DNA of 30,082 bases from CAZXLT01 sp964641545 (GCA_964641545.1 CAZXLT010000012.1:1-30082); one strand, 5' to 3'. Positions 1 to 7,051 are shown, counted from the stretch's first letter. A program made the numbers and translations. The notes: generated from the sequence alone by a model not told the origin.

Positions 1-54
1 CCTCTCACCTCCTCAACGTCAATGAGGCGCTCTAGCCAAATGAGCTAATCACCC
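1..54 (-). tRNA. tRNA-Val (anticodon GAC), 3' part cut by window edge
   Basis: Read on the minus strand from 54, the sequence folds as acceptor 5' strand GGGTGAT, a D arm with GCTC/GAGC, then an anticodon arm CCTCA-TTGACGT-TGAGG. The 7-base loop carries GAC, which reads valine codons. The variable region and start of the T arm (AGGTG, AGAGG) are visible before the window ends, so the T loop and acceptor 3' strand are missing. Confidence 0.9.
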
Positions 55-65
55 AGATAATGACA

Positions 66-94
66 ATATTACCGTATAACAGAGGTGGAAGCAA
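66..94 (-). promoter_or_regulatory. Promoter of tRNA-Val
   Basis: Minus-strand -35 TTGCTT (89-94) and -10 TAATAT (66-71) are separated by 17 bases. The predicted start near 59 gives a 4-5 base leader before the tRNA 5' end at 54. Confidence 0.6.
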
Positions 95-171
95 GTATTA
101 CTAGCCATAATAGGTGTCAGCCATTAGCGGCTTCACCCCTGTAAGTGATGTTGTGAAATCACGCCTTTGTA

Positions 172-200
172 TTGACCTTTATACGTATTAATGTTATCAT
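172..200 (+). promoter_or_regulatory. Promoter of the 38-residue small ORF
   Basis: -35 TTGACC (172-177) and -10 TATCAT (195-200) are 17 bases apart. The predicted start near 207 lies just before a GAGGTG Shine-Dalgarno at 214-219. Confidence 0.65.
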
Positions 201-227
201 AAGCGCGTTAATCGAGGTGTTTGAGGT

Positions 228-344
228 TTGAGTACCAGCAAACAAAATGCGCTGGAGGGCTTTCAGCTTTTCTATGAAGAGCTAGTACCCACCAAGCAGA
301 TTAGTCGAATACGACGCCTTCGTACCATCGAAGCTACAAAGTAG
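228..344 (+). CDS. Candidate 38-residue small protein of unknown function
   Basis: This is a short frame starting at TTG (228) and ending at TAG (342-344). It is supported by a complete expression unit: a good promoter at 172-200, a GAGGTG ribosome-binding site 8 bases before the TTG, and a strong intrinsic terminator at 362-389. The peptide is acidic to neutral in the first half (LEGFQLFYEELV) and basic in the second (RIRRLR). It has no membrane segment and no cysteine. I do not recognise it. The alternative is a small non-coding RNA of about 180 nt, since the same promoter and terminator would delimit one. No other gene shares the unit. Confidence 0.5.
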   Translation: MSTSKQNALEGFQLFYEELVPTKQISRIRRLRTIEATK

Positions 345-361
345 AACGAATACGAAGTGAG

Positions 362-389
362 GCTCCGAGCATGTGCTCGGAGCTTTTTT
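362..389 (+). terminator. Rho-independent terminator after the small ORF
   Basis: A perfect 9-bp stem GCTCCGAGC/GCTCGGAGC (362-370/375-383) with loop ATGT is followed by six T residues (384-389). It separates the small gene from the nrdR-like gene at 452. Confidence 0.9.
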
Positions 390-451
390 ATTCACAGAAT
401 TCTATAAGTTATCCACTAGCATTTTAAACAGCGTTATGACAATATGTAGCT

Positions 452-856
452 ATGAAATGTTTATACTGCGCAGCGTCGACTCGCGTCACAAACAGTCGTT
501 CAGGAAAGAAAAAATCTACTATCTGGAGGCGACGGCAGTGTCTTGGTTGTGGTGCAGTATTCACTACTAATGAGTTTCCCGACCTAGAGAAAAATCTTGC
601 CCTAGAGACAAAGAACGGTAAATTACAGAGTTTTAACAGAGATCGCCTGCTCTTGAGTATTGCCAAAGCTTGCGGGCACAGAAAAGACGTACCAATAGTC
701 GCACCTGCGCTTACGTTAACGGTTATTGATAAGTTGCTGTTGCTTGCCGATAACGGCAAGGTAGCCAAAGCTCAACTTATTCTGACCACCGCTCGTGTAC
801 TTACACGTTTTGATAAAGCAGCAGGTGTACAGTACGAAGCGTACCACCCGCTATAA
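452..856 (+). CDS. nrdR: NrdR-type transcriptional repressor of ribonucleotide reductase genes
   Basis: The 134-residue protein has the NrdR layout. A zinc ribbon lies at residues 1-40 (C3-x2-C6 and C30-x2-C33) with the characteristic RRR-x-C stretch before the second pair and FTTNE after it, followed by an ATP-cone region at about 47-130. NrdR binds NrdR boxes upstream of nrd operons and senses ATP/dATP through the cone. This copy is slightly shorter than the usual 150 or so residues. No clear Shine-Dalgarno precedes the ATG, and I found no palindromic NrdR box nearby. It ends 4 bases before the convergent glycosyltransferase stop at 861. The target operon is not in the window. Confidence 0.85.
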   Translation: MKCLYCAASTRVTNSRSGKKKSTIWRRRQCLGCGAVFTTNEFPDLEKNLALETKNGKLQSFNRDRLLLSIAKACGHRKDVPIVAPALTLTVIDKLLLLADNGKVAKAQLILTTARVLTRFDKAAGVQYEAYHPL

Positions 857-860
857 GCGA

Positions 861-2459
861 CTATACAACCGTTTTGTTCTCTTTGGTGCGAACGGCTTTT
901 TCGGTGACATCGAACGAGCCTAGGTAGCGTCCAAACATTAATCGCGTCTGTGAGTTAATGGCTGAAAAGCAGTTGTACAAAATTGTAGTAACTGGCAGGT
1001 ATATCCATTGAATTACCATAAAAAAGTGTCGACTATTTTTATAGTGTGCGGGCTTAGGAGGCAGAGTCTTTAAACTAAGATACAGTGTTGCTAGGATTCC
1101 AACCATTGCAATACGCTGAATCTGGCTAGCTATCAGCGGTAGCTGGTTGGCTGCATAGTTTTTTGGGCTTAAGAACGCGGGAATAAACGCTGAAAAGAGG
1201 AGAATAAGCGGAGCCGTGGACCAACTCAGGTGCCCCTCTATAAGTCGTGCCAACTTCATGATTAGATCTTTGCGCGGCACCTTATTCTTGGTAAAGAAGC
1301 CTTTCTCGGTAACATAGGCTATATCTGACGCTCCCCAAGCCCAGCGTCGAAGTTGTATAAATTGCATCCTTAATGTCTTTTTATATGAAGCTGCAAATAC
1401 CGCATCTTGATAGATTGGTACATACAACGGGTACACTTCGTGTTTTCCATCGTAACGGAAGTAGGTTCGCCAAAATTGATGCCCATCCTCTACCACTGTA
1501 CGCACACTCCAATAGTCGGTATCTATCAAGGCCTGCATGCCCTGAGCATGCGAGGAAAAGTTGCGTATCATATGAGGTCTCATAGAGAGAGTTATGTTCC
1601 AGAACCCATTGCCGGTAGCAATCACGCGCATTGGGGCTGGAGCATCCCATATATTGTTCGTGTACATAATTACTGGCTGGAATGATGAATGAAGCTGACT
1701 TGGGCACACAACGTACAAATACGTTAAGCAAGCCAGATATTCCTTGTGCGGCCGATTATCTGCGTCGAGCGTGGTTACAACGACTCTGATTGGGTCAATT
1801 TTTTCCTTTTTCAGGTAGCTTTCTAGTTTTCGGGCTGCGTAGGTAATGTTTCCGCCCTTACCGCGTATTTCGTTTGGTGTTAACGGGTGTTTTACTGCCA
1901 TTGTGTGAGCAAATTTTGACCCGTATTTCTTCGCAAGGTCCAGGCAAGCTTGTTCTGAACGAGCGCCGTCTCGTTCTTCGTACGCCAAAACTAGTATGAC
2001 TTTTTTCGTGTCGTAATCAGATTCGATCACGGATTGAATCGTTGGCTCAAGTACTTCTCTACTTTCGTTATAGGCTGCAATCATAACGGCATGGTAGATT
2101 TCAGATGGCTGCAGCGGGAACTGCTTGCCCACATTTTCGTGGTGCCAATCTGGCGCGTCTTGCCCTTTGCTCACAACACGATTTTCAAGATCATCTAGTA
2201 GTTCATTCCATTTGAGCGCCTGGTAGCGATTCAGCCGCCGTAATCCCTGAAAATTACGAACAAGCAGCCCCATAGACTTCACGAACCACACCATAATATA
2301 GACAAGGATAAAAAAGACAGCCAGTGTTGGGTTGATAAGGCTGAGAATGAACGGCAGGACTAGTGTTGTCCAGGTTAAGAGTCCGGGCAAAATCTCAAAA
2401 AACCTGTACCGCTTGCCTCGATCTTCTACATACGGTATTTCTATGTCCCGAACATTCAT
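861..2459 (-). CDS. Membrane-bound family 2 glycosyltransferase (cellulose synthase-like)
   Basis: The 532-residue protein starts with two membrane segments at about 24-60. A GT-A catalytic domain follows, with the first acidic region near 125-165, DAD at 232-234 (nucleotide-sugar and metal binding), VVED at 322-325 (position of the catalytic base) and QLRRW at 369-373, the QxxRW signature of processive GT2 enzymes. C-terminal membrane segments lie at about 413-430, 443-463 and 478-500. It probably polymerises or exports a surface polysaccharide or glycolipid at the inner face of the membrane; the sugar cannot be told from sequence. Its ATG lies 2 bases after the stop of the upstream small membrane protein, so the two are co-translated. 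Confidence 0.85.
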   Translation of the reverse strand: MNVRDIEIPYVEDRGKRYRFFEILPGLLTWTTLVLPFILSLINPTLAVFFILVYIMVWFVKSMGLLVRNFQGLRRLNRYQALKWNELLDDLENRVVSKGQDAPDWHHENVGKQFPLQPSEIYHAVMIAAYNESREVLEPTIQSVIESDYDTKKVILVLAYEERDGARSEQACLDLAKKYGSKFAHTMAVKHPLTPNEIRGKGGNITYAARKLESYLKKEKIDPIRVVVTTLDADNRPHKEYLACLTYLYVVCPSQLHSSFQPVIMYTNNIWDAPAPMRVIATGNGFWNITLSMRPHMIRNFSSHAQGMQALIDTDYWSVRTVVEDGHQFWRTYFRYDGKHEVYPLYVPIYQDAVFAASYKKTLRMQFIQLRRWAWGASDIAYVTEKGFFTKNKVPRKDLIMKLARLIEGHLSWSTAPLILLFSAFIPAFLSPKNYAANQLPLIASQIQRIAMVGILATLYLSLKTLPPKPAHYKNSRHFFMVIQWIYLPVTTILYNCFSAINSQTRLMFGRYLGSFDVTEKAVRTKENKTVV

Positions 2460-2461
2460 GA

Positions 2462-2818
2462 CTAGCGCAGTACCAAAAGAGCGTTACCGACAATAATATT
2501 TAGAACTAGTAGTAAGGTACCCATAGATAGTATGGCTAACGAATAACTCCGGTGGTGACCAAACATTCGGATGCTTAACACAGTATGAACAACCCAGATC
2601 AAAAGTCCTGCAGCAATAAAGGCCAAAAGATCCATAAGATCGCCCGGTTTAAATGGGCTAACCCCAAGATTTACACGATATTCAGCAATGTAGCCACTCG
2701 TACGAGCCCCATCAAGACGGAGCAAAACAAGAACTGCACCAAGCAGTGTCAGGAATGTGTTCACGCTCAGAAGTAACAGAATAACACGATCGTGAATGTA
2801 CTTTTTGGGAAGTTGCAT
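2462..2818 (-). CDS. Small three-to-four-helix membrane protein paired with the glycosyltransferase
   Basis: The 118-residue protein is mostly hydrophobic, with segments at about 11-33, 60-82 and 93-117 and basic residues at the N terminus. There are no cysteines and no recognisable motif. It precedes the GT2 gene by 2 bases, so an accessory or scaffold role in the same pathway is a reasonable inference. A candidate -10 TAGAAT at 2830-2835 would start the transcript about 5 bases before the ATG; the -35 is poor. AGGG at 2825-2828 could be a weak ribosome-binding site if transcription starts further upstream. Confidence 0.7.
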   Translation of the reverse strand: MQLPKKYIHDRVILLLLSVNTFLTLLGAVLVLLRLDGARTSGYIAEYRVNLGVSPFKPGDLMDLLAFIAAGLLIWVVHTVLSIRMFGHHRSYSLAILSMGTLLLVLNIIVGNALLVLR

Positions 2819-2866
2819 ACTTGTCCCTAATTCTACACGGTTTCAATGATACCAACCAGTGTTTTT

Positions 2867-2976
2867 GGGGTCCCCGCAAAGAGAGGATTCTTTGTGGGGT
2901 GAAGTATAAGAATTACTGAAAGCCGAAAGTAAAACAGCCTCCGCTGTTTTACGGAAGCTGCAATGTGATTCTGAGC
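2867..2976. repeat. Structured element A, flanking tRNA-Gly
   Basis: On the plus strand this reads GGGGTCCCC, hairpin 1 (CCCCGCAAAG 2872-2881, loop AGAGGATT 2882-2889, CTTTGTGGGG 2890-2899), a 9-base linker, closing stem P1 (AGAATTAC 2909-2916 with GTGATTCT 2965-2972) and, inside it, hairpin 2 (GTAAAACAGC 2929-2938, loop CTCC, GCTGTTTTAC 2943-2952). Element B at 3072-3179 has the same parts at the same distances. The strand is unresolved. Neighbouring genes run on minus, but the non-Watson-Crick pairs are G-U on plus and A-C on minus. Function unknown. Confidence 0.75.
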
Positions 2977-3051
2977 TGGTGCGGACGGAGGGAGTCGAAC
3001 CCTCGTCCCAACCTTGGGAAGGTTATATATTAGCCGTTATACGACGCCCGC
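2977..3051 (-). tRNA. tRNA-Gly (anticodon CCC), CCA encoded
   Basis: Acceptor GCGGGCG pairs with CGTCCGC, the discriminator is A and the CCA is encoded at 2977-2979. The anticodon arm is TAACC-TTCCCAA-GGTTG with CCC at positions 34-36, and the T arm carries GTTCGAC. A possible -10 TACAAT (minus strand, 3061-3066) would start transcription about 3 bases upstream. Co-transcription from the tRNA-Thr promoter is equally possible. Confidence 0.95.
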
Positions 3052-3071
3052 ATGATGGATATTGTACCAAA

Positions 3072-3179
3072 GGGGTCCCCAAGATGAGAGGATTCATCTT
3101 GGGGATGAGCGCAGGAATTGTTTAAAGCTGAAAGCAAACAGCTTCCGCTGTTTGCGAAAGCTGGAATGCAATTACAAGC
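3072..3179. repeat. Structured element B, flanking tRNA-Thr
   Basis: This is the second copy of element A. It has GGGGTCCCC, hairpin 1 (CCCCAAGATG 3077-3086, the same loop AGAGGATT 3087-3094, CATCTTGGGG 3095-3104), P1 (GGAATTGT 3114-3121 with GCAATTAC 3168-3175, one G-A mismatch) and hairpin 2 (GCAAACAGC 3134-3142, loop TTCC, GCTGTTTGC 3147-3155). The lower stem of hairpin 1 differs from A at most pairs while pairing is kept. Linkers of 9, 12 and 12 bases, and the 4-base gap to the tRNA CCA, match element A exactly. Confidence 0.75.
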
Positions 3180-3256
3180 TGGAGCCACCTTGGGGACTCG
3201 AACCCCAGACCCCCACTTTACGAAAGTGGTGCTCTAGCCAGCTGAGCTAAGGTGGC
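3180..3256 (-). tRNA. tRNA-Thr (anticodon CGT), CCA encoded
   Basis: Acceptor GCCACCT pairs with AGGTGGC, the discriminator is T, and the encoded CCA is at 3180-3182. The anticodon arm is CCACT-TTCGTAA-AGTGG with CGT, and the T arm is CTGGG-GTTCGAG-TCCC. It is a standard cloverleaf. Confidence 0.96.
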
Positions 3257-3267
3257 GCAATTTGTAA

Positions 3268-3276
3268 ATTATAGCA
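3268..3276 (-). promoter_or_regulatory. Extended -10 promoter of tRNA-Thr
   Basis: Minus-strand TGCTATAAT (TATAAT at 3268-3273 with TGC just upstream) predicts a start near 3261, 5 bases before the tRNA. The -35 position has no good match, as expected for an extended -10 promoter. Confidence 0.6.
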
Positions 3277-3294
3277 AAGTTTGTCGCTTTTCAG

Positions 3295-3323
3295 TTGCTT
3301 TTTACCCCTGATATTGATATGAT
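3295..3323 (+). promoter_or_regulatory. Promoter of tRNA-Asp
   Basis: -35 TTGCTT (3295-3300), 17-base spacer and -10 TATGAT (3318-3323). The start is predicted near 3330, about 24 bases before the tRNA. It is divergent from the tRNA-Thr promoter. Confidence 0.55.
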
Positions 3324-3353
3324 CTGATCTGTTACTTTGCCAGTAACCTACGC

Positions 3354-3431
3354 GGGCTCGTGGTGTAGCTGGCCTAACACGCCTCCCTGTCACGGAGGAG
3401 ATCGCCGGTTCGAATCCGGTCGGGCCCGCCA
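3354..3431 (+). tRNA. tRNA-Asp (anticodon GTC), CCA encoded
   Basis: Acceptor GGGCTCG pairs with CGGGCCC, the discriminator is G, and CCA is encoded at 3429-3431. The anticodon arm is CCTCC-CTGTCAC-GGAGG with GTC, and the T arm is CCGG-TTCGAAT-CCGG. Confidence 0.97.
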
Positions 3432-3435
3432 AGCA

Positions 3436-3464
3436 TAGACAAATACCACTTTATGTGGTATTAT
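3436..3464 (+). promoter_or_regulatory. Promoter with a palindromic operator-like spacer
   Basis: -35 TAGACA (3436-3441), a 17-base spacer and -10 TATTAT (3459-3464) predict a start at about 3471, so the mRNA would begin at the ATG at 3472. An inverted repeat with 8-bp arms AATACCAC (3442-3449) and GTGGTATT (3455-3462), centre TTTAT, fills the spacer and overlaps the -10. This is a typical position for a repressor site. A transcribed hairpin is the alternative reading. Confidence 0.5.
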
Positions 3465-3471
3465 TTATACT

Positions 3472-3951
3472 ATGTCAGATGTTGTGACTTGGGATATTAG
3501 TATTCCTCGAACCGAGCTAGCCGTTATCGAACACGACTTACAGACACGCCTAAAAGGTACTGTTGCGAATACTCCCACCTCTTACTTTAGATGTGTAATT
3601 GGTATCGAAAGAAGCCTCTATGATGCTGGTCAATTATGGGATCATTTCTACATGGATGGAGTTGAGGTTAAGCTGCCGACAGCTTCAACAGTTGCTAACC
3701 CAGTGGATATTATCGAACAATCAGATGTCGATGATGCAGCCGGCAGAGAACACTTGAGAATCCTGATGACTCCTGAAGTCACGAAAACCACACAAGAGCT
3801 AGCGACCGCACGAGGCCTAGAAAGGGCAGCATACTTGGGTGGCGCAATAGCCGTGGAGAGATGGAGCTATGCAAGTCTCGGACACGATATGACAGCAAGA
3901 ACCCATCACGTAGATGCAACCTTTGTTGCAGCCAACATTGCGATGCTATAG
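3472..3951 (+). CDS. Unknown soluble protein, 159 residues
   Basis: The protein has no signal peptide or membrane segment and a single cysteine. It is acidic in the middle (SDVDDAAGREH) and has an alanine-rich, probably helical C-terminal half ending in TFVAANIAML. I do not recognise the family. The ATG has no Shine-Dalgarno; the promoter at 3436-3464 would give a leaderless message. It is the first of two plus-strand genes in an otherwise mixed region; the next one has its own promoter within 40 bases. Codon use looks similar to neighbours. Confidence 0.7.
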   Translation: MSDVVTWDISIPRTELAVIEHDLQTRLKGTVANTPTSYFRCVIGIERSLYDAGQLWDHFYMDGVEVKLPTASTVANPVDIIEQSDVDDAAGREHLRILMTPEVTKTTQELATARGLERAAYLGGAIAVERWSYASLGHDMTARTHHVDATFVAANIAML

Positions 3952-3986
3952 TAGTTCCACGCTTCCACCGCCACGGTCCGCCAGCA

Positions 3987-4015
3987 TTGACTTACTGCAA
4001 TTTTTATGGTATATT
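3987..4015 (+). promoter_or_regulatory. Promoter of the gene at 4039
   Basis: -35 TTGACT (3987-3992), 17-base spacer and -10 TATATT (4010-4015). The start is predicted near 4022, leaving a 17-base leader with a weak AGAAAG ribosome-binding site. Confidence 0.6.
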
Positions 4016-4038
4016 TTATTTAGAAAGCAAAAACAGAA

Positions 4039-4743
4039 ATGACAGATAAGCTCGCTCCCTTACCAGCACCTCAAGTCTTAGGCGTCGAGACTCCTCAAGC
4101 GAAAGCTATTGAGTGGCGTGGAGACCACCTAATGGAACGTGCTGATGCCGAGTGGGTGTTAGCCACGGACTTCCCTGTTGCTGTAGATGAACTCTGGGCT
4201 GGACCAAGAGGGATTACACGTATTGGGCCAGGAGATGAGGGTTATGCGGGCTATCTGTTACCAACCCCCCTTCATGACCTTGTCAGAGACACAAAACTTG
4301 CATATGTACTACCAGCGGATGGCCAACAGCTTGGTGCTCTACCTCGACAGCTAGAAGTTGGTGCAAGCATCAAAGACGGGAACGGCAGCGAAAAAGCTAC
4401 TGTCGTTACACTAGATAATGAGAAAAGAGAAATGGTACTCGAGTCTAAGTGGTATGAAGACTCACAAAGACAGCCTTTGCATTACACCTGGGAGGTGCAT
4501 GCTTTGGAGGGCGAGGAACCCGGTGCTTCCCTCCTCTTAACAAAAATGCGCATGGCTGGCATACAACGCCCTGGACTTTGGAGGAGAGCCGGCCCATTCG
4601 CCGACCGGATGACTTTAGATCTTGCCAGACAAACAATTATTGGCGAAGCTCCTGAGCAAATTCATGCTAGAAAACTCGGTTCAACCGCATTAGTGCTCCA
4701 AGCAGGGGCCTTAGCCGGCGCCATCAAGAGGCGACGAAAGTAA
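4039..4743 (+). CDS. Unknown 234-residue protein, possibly SRPBCC/START-like
   Basis: There is no signal peptide. Segments such as DFPVAVDELWAG near residue 44, alternating beta-like stretches to about 170 and a long C-terminal helix (FADRMTLDLARQTIIG) are reminiscent of the SRPBCC (polyketide cyclase/START) fold, where a long C-terminal helix closes a hydrophobic pocket. That fold call is a weak inference from pattern only. The tail is a short alanine-rich hydrophobic stretch followed by KRRRK, which might touch the membrane. It has its own promoter and is convergent with the YkgJ-like gene. The 82 bases between them show no hairpin terminator. Confidence 0.65.
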   Translation: MTDKLAPLPAPQVLGVETPQAKAIEWRGDHLMERADAEWVLATDFPVAVDELWAGPRGITRIGPGDEGYAGYLLPTPLHDLVRDTKLAYVLPADGQQLGALPRQLEVGASIKDGNGSEKATVVTLDNEKREMVLESKWYEDSQRQPLHYTWEVHALEGEEPGASLLLTKMRMAGIQRPGLWRRAGPFADRMTLDLARQTIIGEAPEQIHARKLGSTALVLQAGALAGAIKRRRK

Positions 4744-4825
4744 ACTCTTCAGTTACACGACAGAAATAAATTCCAGACTCTGTTCGCTCTATCTCGATAA
4801 TAACTTGGTCCTGTATAAACAAAGT

Positions 4826-5320
4826 CTAGAATAGCCCAGGTACTCTGTGTTCTAAGCCGGGTGGCGGAGCTTTCATAGTTTTTACACTTTCAGCAGAAAT
4901 AACCATTCCAAGTTCTTGCTGTGCCTCGTGTCCATCAAGTCCAAACACTGCTCGAGCGTCTAGGCACTCCTGCGAACCTACCTGGTAATTGGCACAGGCA
5001 TTCGGTCGCTCTTCGTAAACTCCACACATATTGTCTTCTGTAAGATTTCCACAGTCTTCTAGGAGCAAATAAAAGCCTGTTTTAGGAGGAAGCCTCATAG
5101 GTCTTACTTCACGCCCTCTACGACCGTCTGCATCAATAATTTCTACAGGTACACCTACGAGTTGCGGGCGGTTTCGCTCCTTTACAAGCGTACCTAAACT
5201 CATGCTTCGTCGATTTCTGTACGCTTCATCATGTTCGAGCATCATTGAAGTACTGGCTCGGCAACAAGCCGCCACACAATTAGTACACGATATTTCACTG
5301 CCACCAACAATTTCAGTCAT
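4826..5320 (-). CDS. YkgJ/UPF0153-like cysteine-cluster protein
   Basis: The 164-residue protein has CxxCxxxCC near the N terminus (C12, C15, C19, C20) and a second group C90, C99, C109, C119 with the YkgJ-family block MCGVYEERPNAC. Proteins of this family are thought to bind zinc or an iron-sulfur cluster; no reaction is established. An ATG further upstream at 5377 would give 183 residues. I chose 5320 because the promoter at 5327-5355 has its predicted start exactly on this A, which makes the mRNA leaderless, and because the cysteine domain starts right after it. Confidence 0.75.
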   Translation of the reverse strand: MTEIVGGSEISCTNCVAACCRASTSMMLEHDEAYRNRRSMSLGTLVKERNRPQLVGVPVEIIDADGRRGREVRPMRLPPKTGFYLLLEDCGNLTEDNMCGVYEERPNACANYQVGSQECLDARAVFGLDGHEAQQELGMVISAESVKTMKAPPPGLEHRVPGLF

Positions 5321-5326
5321 GGAATT

Positions 5327-5355
5327 ATTATACAACTTTGCTGTCATATCATCAA
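5327..5355 (-). promoter_or_regulatory. Promoter giving a leaderless YkgJ-like mRNA
   Basis: Minus-strand -35 TTGATG (5350-5355), 17-base spacer and perfect -10 TATAAT (5327-5332). The predicted start is 5320, the A of the chosen ATG. Confidence 0.7.
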
Positions 5356-5400
5356 TACGCTCTAGCAAATTGTACAATTTTTGTACTCAGCCTTAACAGA

Positions 5401-6468
5401 TTAGAGTTTGATGTATAGCCGAGTTTTGTTCTGATCTTTTTGGTCGTTCAAATAGGTATTGATATCTTTAAAATTAAAGACAATATGGGCGCCACGGACT
5501 TTGTCGTCCTTCACTTCTAGGTTCTTTATAATTTCTAGGCTTCGACCTGTGTTGACCACGTCGGATGTCTGCCCTACCTTAAGATTAAACAATGTGCTGG
5601 TTGTTCTGGCCGATAAATCTCGGTTTGTTTTATCGATCAAACCACCAAGATCTCCGCCAGCATCTTTTGTGGCAGGATCTTCCGAAACACTTTTTGCCAG
5701 CGCCGAGAAGTCTGTTCCTGCCTTTAGCTCCGCTAAGGCTTTGTCTGCCCTCGCGACTGTTTCGGTGTCGAGTTTAGGTAGAACTTTTTGTGCCAAAATT
5801 TGCTGCTTTAAACTACGCTTGAAATCATTAACCGACCAGCCCCAATACTGCCTTAATACATCTTCAAATACTTTGTCGCTACCGCCAATACGATTCTGCG
5901 CACGTACTATTTGTATTTCTTCGTCAACCTCTTTATTCGATACACTCACGTTATATTTTTCGGCAAGCTGTTTTACATATGCGTCGTTAACAACCTTTTC
6001 GAGTGCACGTTTTTTAAATTCGGCAAGCTGCTGCTTCCCTGACTGGCTGTTAAAATCGAGTTTTTGTTCGTTTTCGTAATAATGTATGTAGTGCTTGAGC
6101 TCAAAAAGATAGTTTTCGTATGCTACAAAATCATTCCCAGCACGTGCGATCGGAAACGGAATTACCTGGGTAACCCCGTAAAGAAAAGCGGAGTAAGACT
6201 TAAGCCTATACAGTGCAACTGTTGTATAGCCAAAGAAACCAACTAGTGCAGCTATAAACAAAGCAGTGGTAACGAGAACGATCTTGTGCTTACTGTGCTG
6301 CAGAGGATAAATGTACTTTCGAGCACTCGATAACACTGCTTCACGATGTTCTGCAACAGTCTCGTTAGTGATGCGTGGAACTTCAGATACTGCCTCTTCT
6401 ACTTGTTCGGCAGCGGTCTCGCTAGATCGTCGAATTTTTTTATGTAAGTTTTTAAGCTTCTTCCTCAT
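5401..6468 (-). CDS. Membrane-anchored parvulin-type peptidyl-prolyl isomerase (PrsA/SurA-like)
   Basis: The 355-residue protein has a basic, coiled cytosolic N terminus (1-60), one membrane segment at about 63-85, a SurA/PrsA-like helical chaperone region (about 105-235) and a parvulin domain at about 243-340. The parvulin domain has the usual pattern A-x-L-x-x-G-x-x-F-x-x-L-A followed by S-x-D-x-x-x-K-x-x-G-G-D-L-G. It probably assists folding of exported proteins outside the membrane. Its start overlaps the end of the bPH2 gene by 17 bases, indicating translational coupling. A second protein of similar layout is at 24464-25477. The long antisense frame across this gene is a shadow. Confidence 0.85.
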   Translation of the reverse strand: MRKKLKNLHKKIRRSSETAAEQVEEAVSEVPRITNETVAEHREAVLSSARKYIYPLQHSKHKIVLVTTALFIAALVGFFGYTTVALYRLKSYSAFLYGVTQVIPFPIARAGNDFVAYENYLFELKHYIHYYENEQKLDFNSQSGKQQLAEFKKRALEKVVNDAYVKQLAEKYNVSVSNKEVDEEIQIVRAQNRIGGSDKVFEDVLRQYWGWSVNDFKRSLKQQILAQKVLPKLDTETVARADKALAELKAGTDFSALAKSVSEDPATKDAGGDLGGLIDKTNRDLSARTTSTLFNLKVGQTSDVVNTGRSLEIIKNLEVKDDKVRGAHIVFNFKDINTYLNDQKDQNKTRLYIKL

Positions 6469-7027
6469 CCTCTACCCGTTCTTCGCTAATTTCTTCACCA
6501 CCAGCCCCTACCCCTTCTTCGCGTAATATATGTAGGATCTGCTTCTGAATTCTTGATGGATGATGCACCTCATGGATCACCAAATCACCTACATATGTTT
6601 GCATAAGTATTGTACCAAATCCCAGTAATGTTTGTTGCAGACCGGCTATTTCGTAGTTAACCATCTGTATCTGCTGTAAACCAAGATCAACTACACTGCG
6701 GTGGAACAATCCCTTTTGAGTAATCTGAATTAATCGTTGATCGGTGACGATGAACACACTGTAATACCAACCGATCCACGATGGGAAAAAGAGTACTGCA
6801 CCAAGCAGAAACCCTAGACCCAGCCCGCCAAAAAATACGCCAAACCCAAGCTCTGGCTTGATAAAAGCCGGCAAAACCCCAATTAACGGTCCTAAGCACG
6901 CCAAAATAAGACCCCTACGCATAACTATTGGGTGTTTACGGAATACAAACAACACCTGTTCGTCATCAAACTGATCTTCGAAGTACTTTTTGGTTGTGCG
7001 TGTCTTTTTCGATTTTGGCGACGCCAT
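6452..7027 (-). CDS. bPH2-domain membrane protein (YdbS-like)
   Basis: The 191-residue protein has a charged N terminus, two membrane segments (about 38-55 and 62-84) and a bacterial PH-like domain at about 85-165. The domain carries the usual block FIVTDQRLIQITQKGLFHR, followed by IQMVNYE. The C terminus is strongly acidic. bPH2 proteins sit in the inner membrane; their exact role is unclear. It overlaps and precedes the foldase gene. A weak promoter (TGGACG, 17 bases, TACTCT at 7034-7039) would place the start at the ATG. Confidence 0.8.
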   Translation of the reverse strand: MASPKSKKTRTTKKYFEDQFDDEQVLFVFRKHPIVMRRGLILACLGPLIGVLPAFIKPELGFGVFFGGLGLGFLLGAVLFFPSWIGWYYSVFIVTDQRLIQITQKGLFHRSVVDLGLQQIQMVNYEIAGLQQTLLGFGTILMQTYVGDLVIHEVHHPSRIQKQILHILREEGVGAGGEEISEERVEDEEEA

Positions 7028-7051
7028 AGCATAAGAGTAATCGTTTTAGGC

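Noticed and set aside
2867..3179. Elements A and B as T-box riboswitches or attachment-site repeats
   Set aside because: There is no T-box AGGGTGGNACCGCG sequence, no gene for a synthetase downstream, and no duplicated tRNA 3' end that would mark an att site.
3441..3463. Hairpin after tRNA-Asp as an intrinsic terminator
   Set aside because: The stem is AT-containing and followed by ATTTATAC rather than a T run. Its fit between the -35 and -10 makes an operator more likely.
5459..6079. A 206-codon plus-strand frame
   Set aside because: It is antisense to the well-supported foldase gene, has a low-complexity Ser/Leu-rich translation typical of shadow frames, and lacks a ribosome-binding site.
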